In this document: in pieces, positions 22,381-30,884 of the stretch
How the letters are laid out: each line of letters opens with the position of its first letter
Position numbering within the stretch: the stretch's first letter is position 1
From: an uncultured Collinsella sp.
GTDB taxonomy: Bacteria > Actinomycetota > Coriobacteriia > Coriobacteriales > Coriobacteriaceae
Direction of reading: 5' to 3'
DNA: 51,535 bases
Assembly: GCA_934630855.1 (NCBI GenBank)
Contig: CAKTWW010000011.1
Span: 1 to 51,535, forward strand
Translations under genes and position numbers: made by a program
Notes under the pieces: generated by a model
Database searches by the model: none
What the model saw: only the letters and a program-made list of their open reading frames with translations
Told to the model about the DNA's origin: nothing

Positions 22381-22480
22381 GCTTCGAGCACTGCTTTAGC
22401 GCCTCGGAAAGTCCGATAAGTGCCGTGAGGAGCGAGACCAAAGCGGTCAGGAGCTTCACGAAATCAATCAAATCGGTCAT
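22355..22480 (-). CDS. Candidate type I toxin, small hydrophobic peptide
   Basis: This 41-aa peptide begins MTDLIDFVKLL, has a single hydrophobic helix (LTALVSLLTALIGLSEAL) and ends with the basic tail KQCSKHKKRDRRR. That is the usual shape of type I toxins of the TxpA/BsrG/Fst kind, though no specific family is recognised. ATG 22480 is chosen because GGGAGG lies 8 nt upstream; ATG 22486 is only 2 nt from the SD. An extended -10 (TGATAGAAT) lies at 22545-22553 on the minus strand. A convergent promoter on the plus strand would make an RNA antisense to its 3' end. A decayed tandem copy lies 289 bp away. Confidence 0.6.
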   Translation of the reverse strand: MTDLIDFVKLLTALVSLLTALIGLSEALKQCSKHKKRDRRR

Positions 22481-22544
22481 GGGCATCACCTCCCGTCGCA
22501 TGGAGGGCGCTGCCCGGCACATTGAACTGCCGTCAACAGCAATC

Positions 22545-22553
22545 ATTCTATCA
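22545..22553 (-). promoter_or_regulatory. Extended -10 promoter of the small peptide gene
   Basis: On the minus strand TGATAGAAT gives an extended -10 (TGnTAGAAT) with TAGAAT at 22550-22545; no good -35 is visible. The mRNA leader of about 55 nt repeats the GACGGCAG and GGGCAGCGCC blocks found at the start of the opposing RNA. Confidence 0.5.
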
Positions 22554-22737
22554 AAGTGCCGCTAAAAATACGAATATGTGTTCGATAATAACAGCAACTC
22601 GATTCTCCTAAAGCGCGGCTTTGCTCAAGGATGCCGGAAGCTATGCTGTGCGCTTTCATGTCCCCACGGGCGCTTATCCTTACGGCAATGTAGCCGCCAA
22701 TGTAACGAGCGGCAGTTGACGGAGAAAGGCCCTAACC

Positions 22738-23472
22738 GTGCCAGACAAAAAGATGCCGGGTGTCTCGGCTATCGATACGATGAACTTTGCGCGCCAGATT
22801 GTGCTCGACTTTGAGTTTGTGCCGGTGCCAAAGCAGCGCCAGCGCCGCGGGCTGCGCAACGAGATTATCGAGGTCGGCGCGGTCAAGCTCGATAACCGCG
22901 GCAACGTGATGGGCGAGTTCTCGCAGTTTGTGCAGACGGAATATGCCGAAGGCGTTGCGTATCCCGTCCGCGAGCTCACGGGGATATCGGCCGTGGACAC
23001 CGCGATGGCCGATCCGCTCTACGTGGTGATCAAAAGGCTCAGCGATTGGATCGGCCGCTATTCCGCTCAGGTGGTTTGCTGGAGCGGGGCAGACCGCCGA
23101 CAGCTTATGACCGAATGCCAGGCAAAGCACATCGACCTTGCTGCCTTTCCTACGGATTGGGCCGATTTGCAGGCGTTTTACACCTCGATCATGGACGTGG
23201 GCAGCCATGGGTGTGTCTCGTTGAGTGACGCGGCAACGTGGTTTGGCATCGATTTTGACGAATCGACGGGCCACGCCCACAGTGCCCTGGCCGACGCGCG
23301 CGTGACCGCCAAGCTGCTCAAGCAGGTTATCGATGGGGACTATCGCGTGAGTCCGTGCGCTCAGGAGGTCCGCCAGAGGTGGGGGATGGGCGAGCGAGCC
23401 CAGGCGCGCCTTTCCAGCAAGTGCCCCGAGCTGGGAGATCTGCTGCTGAAGTTGAAGGCGGAGGGGAGGTAG
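22738..23472 (+). CDS. DEDDh 3'-5' exonuclease
   Basis: This 244-aa protein has the exonuclease fold of the DnaQ/KapD group. Exo I is IVLDFEF (Asp and Glu) near residues 21-27. The middle motif is around VVCWSGADRRQLMTEC. Exo III is GHAHSALADARVTAKLL with the DEDDh His and Asp. The substrate may be RNA or DNA; KapD-like members are implicated in RNA turnover or sporulation in other bacteria. The chosen start is GTG 22738, preceded by GGAGAAAGG; an ATG five codons later is possible. It lies beside a candidate toxin locus and may be an ordinary accessory nuclease. Confidence 0.82.
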   Translation: MPDKKMPGVSAIDTMNFARQIVLDFEFVPVPKQRQRRGLRNEIIEVGAVKLDNRGNVMGEFSQFVQTEYAEGVAYPVRELTGISAVDTAMADPLYVVIKRLSDWIGRYSAQVVCWSGADRRQLMTECQAKHIDLAAFPTDWADLQAFYTSIMDVGSHGCVSLSDAATWFGIDFDESTGHAHSALADARVTAKLLKQVIDGDYRVSPCAQEVRQRWGMGERAQARLSSKCPELGDLLLKLKAEGR

Positions 23473-23484
23473 AGCGGGTGCTAA

Positions 23485-23810
23485 TTTGGCGACAAGCAGA
23501 AGGAATGGTTGCGCGAAAGATCCCAGAATCAGCAGCAGATGGCTGTGTTTGAGATGTTATTCAAGGACACACTGACACCCGCTGAGACTAAGCAGGTCAA
23601 GAGTGCGGACATCGAGAAGGCAACTATTATCGGAGAACGGCTTGCAAATATGATTCGCTGGATGGACAGGCATAGACCCGTGACGCTGTACGCGTTATCG
23701 TGCACAATGAGGCATACGGGCTGTCAGAGGCGAGCTATCCCGACGAGATTATAAGCAACTGTATCATCGAGATTATCGAGTGCTTCTACGAGAGGGATTT
23801 GGCGGCGTAG
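23485..23810 (+). pseudogene. Frameshifted gene remnant of unknown family
   Basis: One frame reads FGDKQKEWLRERSQNQQQMA, then VFEMLFKDTLTPAETKQVKS and, further on, ANMIRWMDRH (about 23689), after which it becomes nonsense. The next frame continues sensibly as AVRVIVHNEAYGLSEASYPD and ...CFYERDLAA with TAG at 23808-23810. No start codon with SD precedes the first part, which begins right after TAA. It looks like the 3' end of a decayed gene carrying a frameshift near 23688. The family is not recognised. A sequencing error would give an alternative explanation for the frameshift only. Confidence 0.55.
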
Positions 23811-23848
23811 GGCAATCTGATTTTACGCGTTTGCAGGAGGAAACCGGT

Positions 23849-26212
23849 ATGGCAGACGAACTTGTTTTTAGTGGCGGCGAGATAGTTTACACCATATCTC
23901 AACTGCCCAAAGTTACATCTGTGCCGCTGAACGGTAACGCTGTGCTGGTTGGTTTTAAGGACACTCCCGATGGGGAAGAGGTCCTCTTTGATTTTGACCC
24001 TCGGGCTGAAAAGGCTACGAAGCTCGACTATGAACTTGCAGCCGTTAGCGGGCTCCTCACGGGCGCGTTGAATATCCTGTGGCAGAAAGACTTCAACCTG
24101 GAGGGTGCCAAAGCCTGGGGCGATGAGAAGGTCGGCAATTTCGTTCTTACGGTTGCCAAGTCTGCGGGGATGACAAAGGCGGATGCAACTCTGGAAGATG
24201 CTATTCGCTTTTTGGAGAAAGAGTTTCCTTTTGCGGCGGACAAGCTGACCGCCGAGTTTGGCGGCGGGCTCCAACATCATCTGCGGGATTTTTCGCACCA
24301 CCCGAGTTTGGTTGGCCTTGCGTGTTCGATCCTCTCGCAATTCACGGGCAAAGGCTATGGTGCCGATACTGCCGGCCGGTTTGTCGCCTTTGACCTGCCT
24401 GCCGCCGCCTTCGATCCCGACTGCCCTCTTATAGGCAGGAACGTTCCGGAGAAGATCGCGTTCGGCACTCTGTTCTGGGCGATGCATCTTGTGAGCGACA
24501 TGGCGGGGTCTAGCTCCAACCCCGGTAAGGGGACGGGCATTCCCGGCATCGTGCTGTCCCTGCTAAAGGAGCTCTCCTCCCTACCTGTTTTTCAAGACGT
24601 GCAGATTGCCTATAAGGGCGAGGATATTCGCATTCAACAATGGATCTCAAAGCTGTTTAACGGAACGGCGTTCAAAACCGAGGACGGCAAGCCCATTCGC
24701 TTCGACCTTCGGATGGAAGTCGGTCTTCTCGATCAGGCTTTAAGCCAGGTGCCAGCAGTCGTGGCCAACGAGGTTATCGTTCGTTGTCTCTACATGCTTT
24801 CAAGGCTCAAGGCCGAGCTAGAGCGTTGTGAAGTGAGCAAGGTCTCCGGCTTGAACAAACTCAAGGCTTCGCATTTTATGCCCTACAACAGTAGGGCTCT
24901 CACTCGCATGGTCACGGTTTCGAGCACTTCGTTTGTTCTGGCGAATCTGGCGACGGCGGCGGTCAGGGCAGGTATCGAATGCGAGGGAAACAAGGTCGTT
25001 TTCGCCCAGAAGTTCTTCTTGCGTATAAACTACGTCGGAGTTGGACGCCTTGCGTTTGCACTTCATGCCGACTGGGACTATATGGCGGAGGAAATGTCCG
25101 AGGCTTGGGCTGAGCGCGCCAGGCGCCGCCAGGATATTTTCGATGGATTTCACTTTTATAGCCTAGATAGAGAAACGACGAGGATTGTCTTCTCGCTGAA
25201 GCTTGCCGCCGTCAACTACGACTGCGGGAACGAGAAGAACGAAGTGCGCAAAGGGCAAAAGAGGCGCTGGGCCCACGCGTGGCGGGATTCGGTCGCGGAT
25301 GGCTTAGGCATTGATGCAGACGGCTACTTTTTGAGCGAGGATGATGCGTGCGGAGCCCTTGAGGCTATTTCGCGGCAGCGAGGCGGTAAGGTGCGCGCTT
25401 TGCTGATCGCTCAGGAGCTGGTTGAGTTTCACCCCTATTTCCAGATAGGAGATGAAGAGAAGAAGGAATACAAAGGTTTGAAGGAGAGTGAGTCTTGGGT
25501 TAAAGATGAATTTCCCAGGAGACAAGACGCGGTTGATTCGGATGCCATACGTTCCCTCGAGAAACGCTGTGGGTCACGCGTTCGTGAGCTTTCAGGTACA
25601 TTGCCAAAGCTCTTGACGGGCGGTGTCATTGCCGCGGCGGTGGTCGTAGGCGCAGGAGGGGCGGCAGCGTTATTCGCTTCGGATATTGCTGTCGGTATCT
25701 TCGGAGGCTCGTTTGTCGGCCTCCACGGAGCAGCGCTTGTCAATGCGAGCCTTGCTGCGGCTGGCGGCGGAGCCTTGGCCACCGGCGGCATGGGAATGGC
25801 CGGCGGGACTGCTTTGATTACGGGGAGCGGCGCCGCGCTTGGTCTTTTGGGGTCGGGCGGCGTTGCCTTGGCGGCATCGATGGGGGAGAACTATGCGCAG
25901 TTCGTGCTCGTTGAATGTTCGAGGCTTCTTGCTTTTCTTGATGTGGCAACTGACCGCTGCCCGCATGAGGGAACCGTTTTGGTGCGGAAGGCAGCCGAGG
26001 CCGTGCAGCGCAGCATCGCTGGTGTTGAGGAGGATGTCGAGAAGGAGAATGGAAAGGGGGATCGCAGGGATGGCAGGTTACTCAAGCAGTTGAAGAAGGG
26101 GCTTGGGTATTTGTCTTCAACCCTTAAGCTGATCGAGAAGATGCAGAGGCGCCTTGGCGCCGTCGGTGAGGGCGAGCCGCTCAACAGCTTGCCGGCATCG
26201 GGTGGCGAATAG
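23849..26212 (+). CDS. Large unrecognised protein with glycine-rich membrane segment
   Basis: This 787-aa protein starts at ATG 23849 behind GCAGGAGG. Three regions can be seen. An N-terminal half contains two His/Asp-rich clusters, HHLRDFSHHPS (residues 143-153) and MHLVSDMAGSS (212-222), that look like a metal or catalytic centre. A charged middle follows (about 430-585). A long glycine/alanine-rich hydrophobic stretch (about 585-677, starting LPKLLTGGVIAAAVVVGAGG) resembles glycine-zipper pore or membrane segments. The last 110 residues are helical and charged. No named function is assigned. Its neighbours are nucleases and a GmrSD-like gene, so a membrane-acting defence effector is a hypothesis only. 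Confidence 0.75.
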   Translation: MADELVFSGGEIVYTISQLPKVTSVPLNGNAVLVGFKDTPDGEEVLFDFDPRAEKATKLDYELAAVSGLLTGALNILWQKDFNLEGAKAWGDEKVGNFVLTVAKSAGMTKADATLEDAIRFLEKEFPFAADKLTAEFGGGLQHHLRDFSHHPSLVGLACSILSQFTGKGYGADTAGRFVAFDLPAAAFDPDCPLIGRNVPEKIAFGTLFWAMHLVSDMAGSSSNPGKGTGIPGIVLSLLKELSSLPVFQDVQIAYKGEDIRIQQWISKLFNGTAFKTEDGKPIRFDLRMEVGLLDQALSQVPAVVANEVIVRCLYMLSRLKAELERCEVSKVSGLNKLKASHFMPYNSRALTRMVTVSSTSFVLANLATAAVRAGIECEGNKVVFAQKFFLRINYVGVGRLAFALHADWDYMAEEMSEAWAERARRRQDIFDGFHFYSLDRETTRIVFSLKLAAVNYDCGNEKNEVRKGQKRRWAHAWRDSVADGLGIDADGYFLSEDDACGALEAISRQRGGKVRALLIAQELVEFHPYFQIGDEEKKEYKGLKESESWVKDEFPRRQDAVDSDAIRSLEKRCGSRVRELSGTLPKLLTGGVIAAAVVVGAGGAAALFASDIAVGIFGGSFVGLHGAALVNASLAAAGGGALATGGMGMAGGTALITGSGAALGLLGSGGVALAASMGENYAQFVLVECSRLLAFLDVATDRCPHEGTVLVRKAAEAVQRSIAGVEEDVEKENGKGDRRDGRLLKQLKKGLGYLSSTLKLIEKMQRRLGAVGEGEPLNSLPASGGE

Positions 26213-26662
26213 GTCGGGGCGACTCGGCTGCAATTCCGTGCCATCATCGCCATCGCTCAAGATGGCCCTGTGCTTGCCCATTTTTTGCGAGGCGCGATGA
26301 GCATGTCGGCGACTTGCTCGATGTCTGATTTGCCCTGCGATCAGTTCTTGTCTAGCTCCTTTAGGCGGGAGAGGCGGCGATCTAGATATCCGTTCTTGGC
26401 ATATGAGACAAGAAGCCCGTAAGACTGTGGCAATGTCAAAAGGCATACACAAGTGTCAGTCTTTTGACATCGTATGATTTTGGAGAGTGGCGTGCAGCGA
26501 TCGCGCTCCACCATGACGGCGTAAGCGTTTGCTTACGTTGTAGAATCTAACGATATGAGCATCCCGGTTGCTTCTGTGCTTCGATGCTCTCGTCTTTAGC
26601 TCCCTCCACTTAGTGGAGGACTGACGGTAAGTGACGTAAACAAGAAAAGGGGGCAACCGCAA
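26213..26662. promoter_or_regulatory. Gap before the GmrSD-like gene, with inverted repeats
   Basis: This 450-bp stretch has no convincing gene. ATGTCAAAAG (26433-26442) pairs with CTTTTGACAT (26461-26470), with a nested ACAC/GTGT in the loop. CGTAAGC/GCTTACG lies at about 26520-26537 and is followed by TAGAAT (26541-26546), a possible -10. CCTCCAC/GTGGAGG-type arms lie near 26611-26627. Short minus-strand coding-like fragments at 26240-26400 contain stops and are not called. SD AAAAGGGGG serves the ATG at 26663. Confidence 0.4.
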
Positions 26663-28786
26663 ATGAAAGCAACCGAGGCGAATTTGCTCGACCTTATGGG
26701 CGTGGCGAAGATGCAGTTCGTCATTCCCGTGTACCAGCGAGTTTACTCGTGGAGTGAAAAAGAGTGCGAGGTGCTTTGGGACGACGTCATGCGCGCTGGC
26801 CGTGATGGCGTATCGCACTTCGTGGGGTCGATGCTCTATATCCCCGAGTCCGAGAGCTCTGCTACGAGTATCTCGCGAGTGCTTCTGATTGACGGACAGC
26901 AGCGCCTGACGACGTTTTCGCTGATGATTGCTGCCTTGGCTGACTATCTGGAGAGTAATCCCGACAAGGCTGGCTTCCTTGGCGATCTCAAGATTTCGGC
27001 GCTGCGGAAGAACTACCTCTTTAACGATGATGACTACAACGGTCTGGCGCGCTATAAATTGGTGCTCTCGCAGGACGATAAAGAGACGCTGTTCTCCATC
27101 GTGTCTGGGTCTCCCGTGCCGGATGAAAAATCGGATCGCATCGTCGAGAACCATACGTTCTTCCGTGAAAAAATGCGCGGGAAATCATTCGATCCGGCAA
27201 GGCTTTGGGCAGGGCTAAACCGCGTGCAGGTCATCGACACCAAGCTCACCGCTGGCGTTGATAATGCCCAGCTCATATTTGAGTCCATGAACTCCAAAGG
27301 CAAGCCGCTTACGCCTATTGACCTCATTCGGAACTACGTCCTTATGTCGCTTCCCAACGACGAGCAGACCAAGCTTTATGAGGGCTACTGGCATCCGCTC
27401 GAGCGCTTGTTCGGAAAAGGCGGCGAAGAAGAGTTTAATGCATTTATCTGGTACTGGTTGTGGCTCAAGGTTCCCAATAGGATGCCGAAGGAAAACGAGG
27501 CCTACTACGAGTTCAAACGCTATTTCGCTGACGACTACGATGGGGATACCGAGGGCCTGCTGAAGGAACTCCGCGAATATGCGCAAAGATATGCCAGGTT
27601 GTTCCTTGACGAGGAGAAAGACGATGGCCTGCACCAAGTATTCGGCAGAATCGTAAGCCTTGATGTGAAGCAGATCAGGCCTCTTTTGATGCTGCTTTAC
27701 TCGGTTTACGAGGGAAATATGTTAAACCACAATGCGTTTCTGCGTATCTGCGAGACTATCGAGTCGTTCCTGTTCAGGCGGGCGGTTTGCGGCAGGCTTA
27801 CCACGGGCCTAAATAATTTCTTTGCTGGCATGTATCGCAACCTCGAGCAGCAGGACGATATAGAGGAGTACGTTACGGCGATGCTCCTTATCCACAGCAG
27901 CGGTATGACTGCGTACTTCCCGACAGACGAGCATTTTGTCGAGGAATTTAAGACGCGTGACTGCTACAACCGCTTCTCCAAAAAGCGCTATTACCTGGAG
28001 CGCATGGAGAACTGGCGCCACCCGAAGGAGCCCATCTCGGCTGACAATTACCAGATCGAGCACGTCATGCCCCAGACGATCGATGATGAGCACGGCTGGA
28101 AGGAATCGCTTGGCGAGAACTGGGAAGACATCCACGACAGGTTATGCAACAACCTGGGCAACCTTACGCTGACGGGCTACAACCAGGAGTACTCAAACCG
28201 GTCGTTCTCGGACAAGCTCAATCTTCCTGACGTGGGGCTTAAGTGCAGCCCGCTCTACCTGAATAAGTCGATTGCCTCGCATGAAAAATGGGGTGAGGAA
28301 GAGATTGGACAGCGCGCGGACGAGCTGGCGAAAGAGGCGTGTGAGATATGGAAGTATCCCGACCTTCCGGCAGATGTCGTCGGCAAGTACCGTCCTTCTC
28401 GCGGAGAGTCTGATGAGGCTCCTATCTGGACCTTGCAAGAGAACCATCCAACCTTTGCCGAGGGTGGGCTTAATCAAAAACTGTTCGAAGAGATATGCGA
28501 GTCCATCCTCAACGCCAATCCTTCGTGGGAATCCTATATGGCCAAGTACTACGTAGGATTCAGGTCGGGCAAACGAAAGTTGCATGTCGTGCTGGAAGGC
28601 AGGACTAGCAACGGTGGCTGGATTGCCGTTGGCTTGGCAAAGAGTGTGGATGATCTAACGGATCCGGAGGACATGTGCCAGGACAAGCGTACGCAGGGTG
28701 GATTTGGTCCAGGCCTACCGACCTATGTTGCCCTTCGGAATGCCGATGACATTCCCGCGGTACTCGATCTTATTGGGCAGTGCTAG
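26663..28786 (+). CDS. GmrSD-like DUF262/DUF1524 protein
   Basis: This 707-aa protein combines a DUF262 N-terminal domain (FVIPVYQRVYSW at 19-30, LLIDGQQRLTTFSL with IDGQQR at 76-81) and a DUF1524 HNH-type nuclease domain (QIEHVMPQTI with His467, NNLGNLTLTGYNQEYSN from about 495). The same pair makes up type IV restriction enzymes such as GmrSD and BrxU, which use NTP to cut modified phage DNA. About 150 further residues (WESYMAKYYVGFRSGKRKL, HVVLEG) resemble a DUF5655-like add-on. Residues of the ParB-like NTP site and the HNH histidine are present, so it appears intact. It stands alone behind its own leader. Confidence 0.88.
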   Translation: MKATEANLLDLMGVAKMQFVIPVYQRVYSWSEKECEVLWDDVMRAGRDGVSHFVGSMLYIPESESSATSISRVLLIDGQQRLTTFSLMIAALADYLESNPDKAGFLGDLKISALRKNYLFNDDDYNGLARYKLVLSQDDKETLFSIVSGSPVPDEKSDRIVENHTFFREKMRGKSFDPARLWAGLNRVQVIDTKLTAGVDNAQLIFESMNSKGKPLTPIDLIRNYVLMSLPNDEQTKLYEGYWHPLERLFGKGGEEEFNAFIWYWLWLKVPNRMPKENEAYYEFKRYFADDYDGDTEGLLKELREYAQRYARLFLDEEKDDGLHQVFGRIVSLDVKQIRPLLMLLYSVYEGNMLNHNAFLRICETIESFLFRRAVCGRLTTGLNNFFAGMYRNLEQQDDIEEYVTAMLLIHSSGMTAYFPTDEHFVEEFKTRDCYNRFSKKRYYLERMENWRHPKEPISADNYQIEHVMPQTIDDEHGWKESLGENWEDIHDRLCNNLGNLTLTGYNQEYSNRSFSDKLNLPDVGLKCSPLYLNKSIASHEKWGEEEIGQRADELAKEACEIWKYPDLPADVVGKYRPSRGESDEAPIWTLQENHPTFAEGGLNQKLFEEICESILNANPSWESYMAKYYVGFRSGKRKLHVVLEGRTSNGGWIAVGLAKSVDDLTDPEDMCQDKRTQGGFGPGLPTYVALRNADDIPAVLDLIGQC

Positions 28787-28930
28787 GGCTCATCTGAGAC
28801 TTACTGCGGACCATGGAGCAGAGGGCTTGCCGGCATTTCAGCCGAATATAGCTTGTGGGTCTTTTGCTCATGGGGCTGGCGGCGGTAAACGCAATCGCCC
28901 GCAACTGAAGGGGCGTACAGGCCCGTGCTC
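28787..28930. other. Gap between convergent genes, no gene seen
   Basis: This short convergent intergenic stretch shows no clear gene. On the minus strand a short frame reading AAQLKRYHEACEYRIE overlaps the terminator side (28950-29030), but it has no start or stop context that supports a gene. Confidence 0.4.
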
Positions 28931-28962
28931 AAAAAAAGGGCTTCCAGAAACCCGGAAGCCCC
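28931..28962 (-). terminator. Intrinsic terminator for the DUF6273-like operon
   Basis: Read on the minus strand, GGGCTTCC (28961-28954) pairs with GGAAGCCC (28945-28938) around an 8-nt loop, followed by TTTTTTT (28937-28931). It ends the minus-strand pair 30731-29029. Confidence 0.88.
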
Positions 28963-29028
28963 CTGCTGGCTCGATGCGATACTCGCATGCCTCGTGATAT
29001 CTTTTGAGCTGGGCGGCCAGCCCAATCG

Positions 29029-30468
29029 CTAATTCAGCTTGACCCAGATGGCCGGGCGCACGCCGAGCTCTTCGTCCTGCGTGCAGTCGTCATCGCTGTT
29101 GACAATATCGCCGTGCCGGTCGACATAGCTACTAAGGAATTCACTATCGCTATAGTCCCAGTCGTCTTCGTCGTCCCAATACCAATCCCAGTCGTCATCG
29201 TATTCTTCTATGGTCGAAGTCCACCACCTTGACTGGTATACCGTATCAATCGACGCTGCATCCAAGATGTCGTCGTCGGAAACATAGGTATCCAACTCCA
29301 CAGCGCTCGGAAGGCTAACGCCGTTCTTCAGCAGAGCTCGTTCGGCACTCGAAAACGCATGATTCATAAAGTCGGCGTTCAGATACTTATACAGAGAGCT
29401 ATACGCAAAATCCGATACGTCGCCGCTCTCATCGACCGCTTTCGAATCGATAATCTGTTCGGTCATGAGAAGAGCCCTGTCGCCATCCTTGTGAACGACG
29501 ATCCACTTAATCGGTTTACCCTCGACAGAGGTGCCTTTATAGACGGGCAACTCACCCGAATACGTGCCAAGCTCGACGATTCCGCCAATCCGAGCATCTC
29601 TAATTTCGGCTTGCTTCGCCTTTGTCTGCGTGAAGCCAAAGAGAGAGAATGCAATCAGGCCGACAGCTGCGATCGCGCCCACGATTGCGGCGCGTTTGAG
29701 TAGCTGCTTCTTTTTCATATGGGATGTTGCGACGCGCTGCTCCGCCTCGATGACTCGCTCCGCTGAATCTTTGTATCCCAGCTTGGCAAGTTCCTCAAAG
29801 TTGTCTTTAGCTTGCTGTAACAGCGAGACGTTATAGGATTCGAGCATCTCTACGCTGGTCCTATAAAGCCTATCTTTTCGCGACTCTTCTAGGTAGGATG
29901 CGCTTTCGAGGTCGGCCAGCTTTCCGTGCGTTGCCCCACAGTCCCAGCAGTCTCTGCGCACAATATTGACGGCTCCGCAGCCGCATTGCCACCATCCGTC
30001 ATGGTCGGTGTGGGCATTCGTGCATTTGTCCGGCTGCGCCTCCATTTCTAGGAGTAGCACAATGCGCTCAGATTCTTCGTCTTCATTGAGCGTGAGCGGC
30101 TTGGGGCTGTCAATTTCGATTGCCGCGCCAAAGTCGCACTGGTTGTCGACTCTTGTCACGGTGGCCTTTGCACCGGCAATTACCGACAGCTCGATCTTTT
30201 TTGCTTGTGGTCTAAGGATTTCGCCGCCTGGGAGGTCGGCATCCAGAAGCGTAAAGTCGACTGACTCCGTCTTTCCATCCTCGCCTGTTAGGTCAATGGT
30301 GAACTCAATACGACTGATTGCTTGGCTTGTCACATTGACGAGTTTAGTTTGAAGAAAGCAGGTGCCCGTCTCGGTGTCGCGCGCGACCTGAATAGCAAGC
30401 ATCCGTACGGGGCATAGCTCCTGCCAGCTTAGATTGTCGTCGCGATAGATAACCTTGTACTTGGACAT
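29029..30468 (-). CDS. Zinc-ribbon membrane protein with DUF6273-like domain
   Basis: This 479-aa protein has several parts. Residues 1-150 are a beta-rich domain. A Cys4 zinc ribbon follows (QCGCG and DCWDCG, residues 161-178), then a short helical repeat around FEELAKLGYKDSAERV (about 224-240). One membrane helix (LLKRAAIVGAIAAVGLIAF, about 257-278) leads to a C-terminal domain with IKWIVVHKDGDRALLMTEQI and GVRPAIWVKL, typical of DUF6273. Inside the last domain is an acidic, tryptophan-rich loop (EEYDDDWDWYWDDEDDWDY). The C-terminal domain should lie outside the membrane. Function unknown. It starts 2 nt after the stop of the small membrane protein, so they are coexpressed. Confidence 0.8.
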   Translation of the reverse strand: MSKYKVIYRDDNLSWQELCPVRMLAIQVARDTETGTCFLQTKLVNVTSQAISRIEFTIDLTGEDGKTESVDFTLLDADLPGGEILRPQAKKIELSVIAGAKATVTRVDNQCDFGAAIEIDSPKPLTLNEDEESERIVLLLEMEAQPDKCTNAHTDHDGWWQCGCGAVNIVRRDCWDCGATHGKLADLESASYLEESRKDRLYRTSVEMLESYNVSLLQQAKDNFEELAKLGYKDSAERVIEAEQRVATSHMKKKQLLKRAAIVGAIAAVGLIAFSLFGFTQTKAKQAEIRDARIGGIVELGTYSGELPVYKGTSVEGKPIKWIVVHKDGDRALLMTEQIIDSKAVDESGDVSDFAYSSLYKYLNADFMNHAFSSAERALLKNGVSLPSAVELDTYVSDDDILDAASIDTVYQSRWWTSTIEEYDDDWDWYWDDEDDWDYSDSEFLSSYVDRHGDIVNSDDDCTQDEELGVRPAIWVKLN

Positions 30469-30470
30469 GA

Positions 30471-30731
30471 CTACACCTCGGGCAGAGCGTCGTCATTGCG
30501 CGTATAAGACGTCTGGGTTGCAGGGATGGCTCGATCGGGCAGGGCGCATACGATGAGGCCCAGTACGAGCGCTGTGCCGCAAAGTCCGATAAACCAGAGG
30601 AGTCCAGCACTGTCAGTATAGTAACCCTTGATTTTAGCGATTTTGACAAGCTCCGAGACGCCAAGGATGTTGGCTACGAACGGCAGCAAAAAGATGAGAA
30701 TGATGATCAGCTCGGGTAGACGAAACAACAT
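30471..30731 (-). CDS. Small two-helix membrane protein
   Basis: This 86-aa protein begins MLFRLPELIIILIFLLPFVA, giving a first membrane helix, and has a second one at LLWFIGLCGTALVLGLIVCA. It ends in a polar tail (YTRNDDALPEV). ATG 30731 is preferred, with GGGA upstream; a longer frame to 30797 runs through the promoter region. It probably accompanies the DUF6273-like protein encoded directly downstream. No family is recognised. Confidence 0.65.
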   Translation of the reverse strand: MLFRLPELIIILIFLLPFVANILGVSELVKIAKIKGYYTDSAGLLWFIGLCGTALVLGLIVCALPDRAIPATQTSYTRNDDALPEV

Positions 30732-30815
30732 GATAGTCCCTTTCTTTTGAGTTCGCTGCAACGACAGCGAACCTTTGTTAAACCTTTCACTAACCAATTC
30801 TACTGACGCTACCTG

Positions 30816-30839
30816 CGAATTTGTTGAGCAACAAATTCG
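30816..30839. promoter_or_regulatory. Perfect 24-bp palindrome upstream of the membrane operon
   Basis: CGAATTTGTTG (30816-30826) and CAACAAATTCG (30829-30839) flank a 2-bp centre. Position about 90 bp upstream of the small membrane protein start suits an operator. The core TTGTTG-AG-CAACAA recalls the AACAAA/TTTGTT operators of the ygeX region only loosely. Confidence 0.6.
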
Positions 30840-30884
30840 AATATGCGAACGGTTGATTGCATGGGGCGGGCGTTAATTTAGTCG

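Noticed and set aside
22578..22814. 78-codon plus-strand frame before the exonuclease
   Set aside because: No SD, overlaps the exonuclease start in another frame, and shows no family pattern.
26117..26452. 111-codon minus-strand frame after the 787-aa protein gene
   Set aside because: It overlaps the end of the real gene, has no SD and no recognisable domain; nearby coding-like pieces contain stops.
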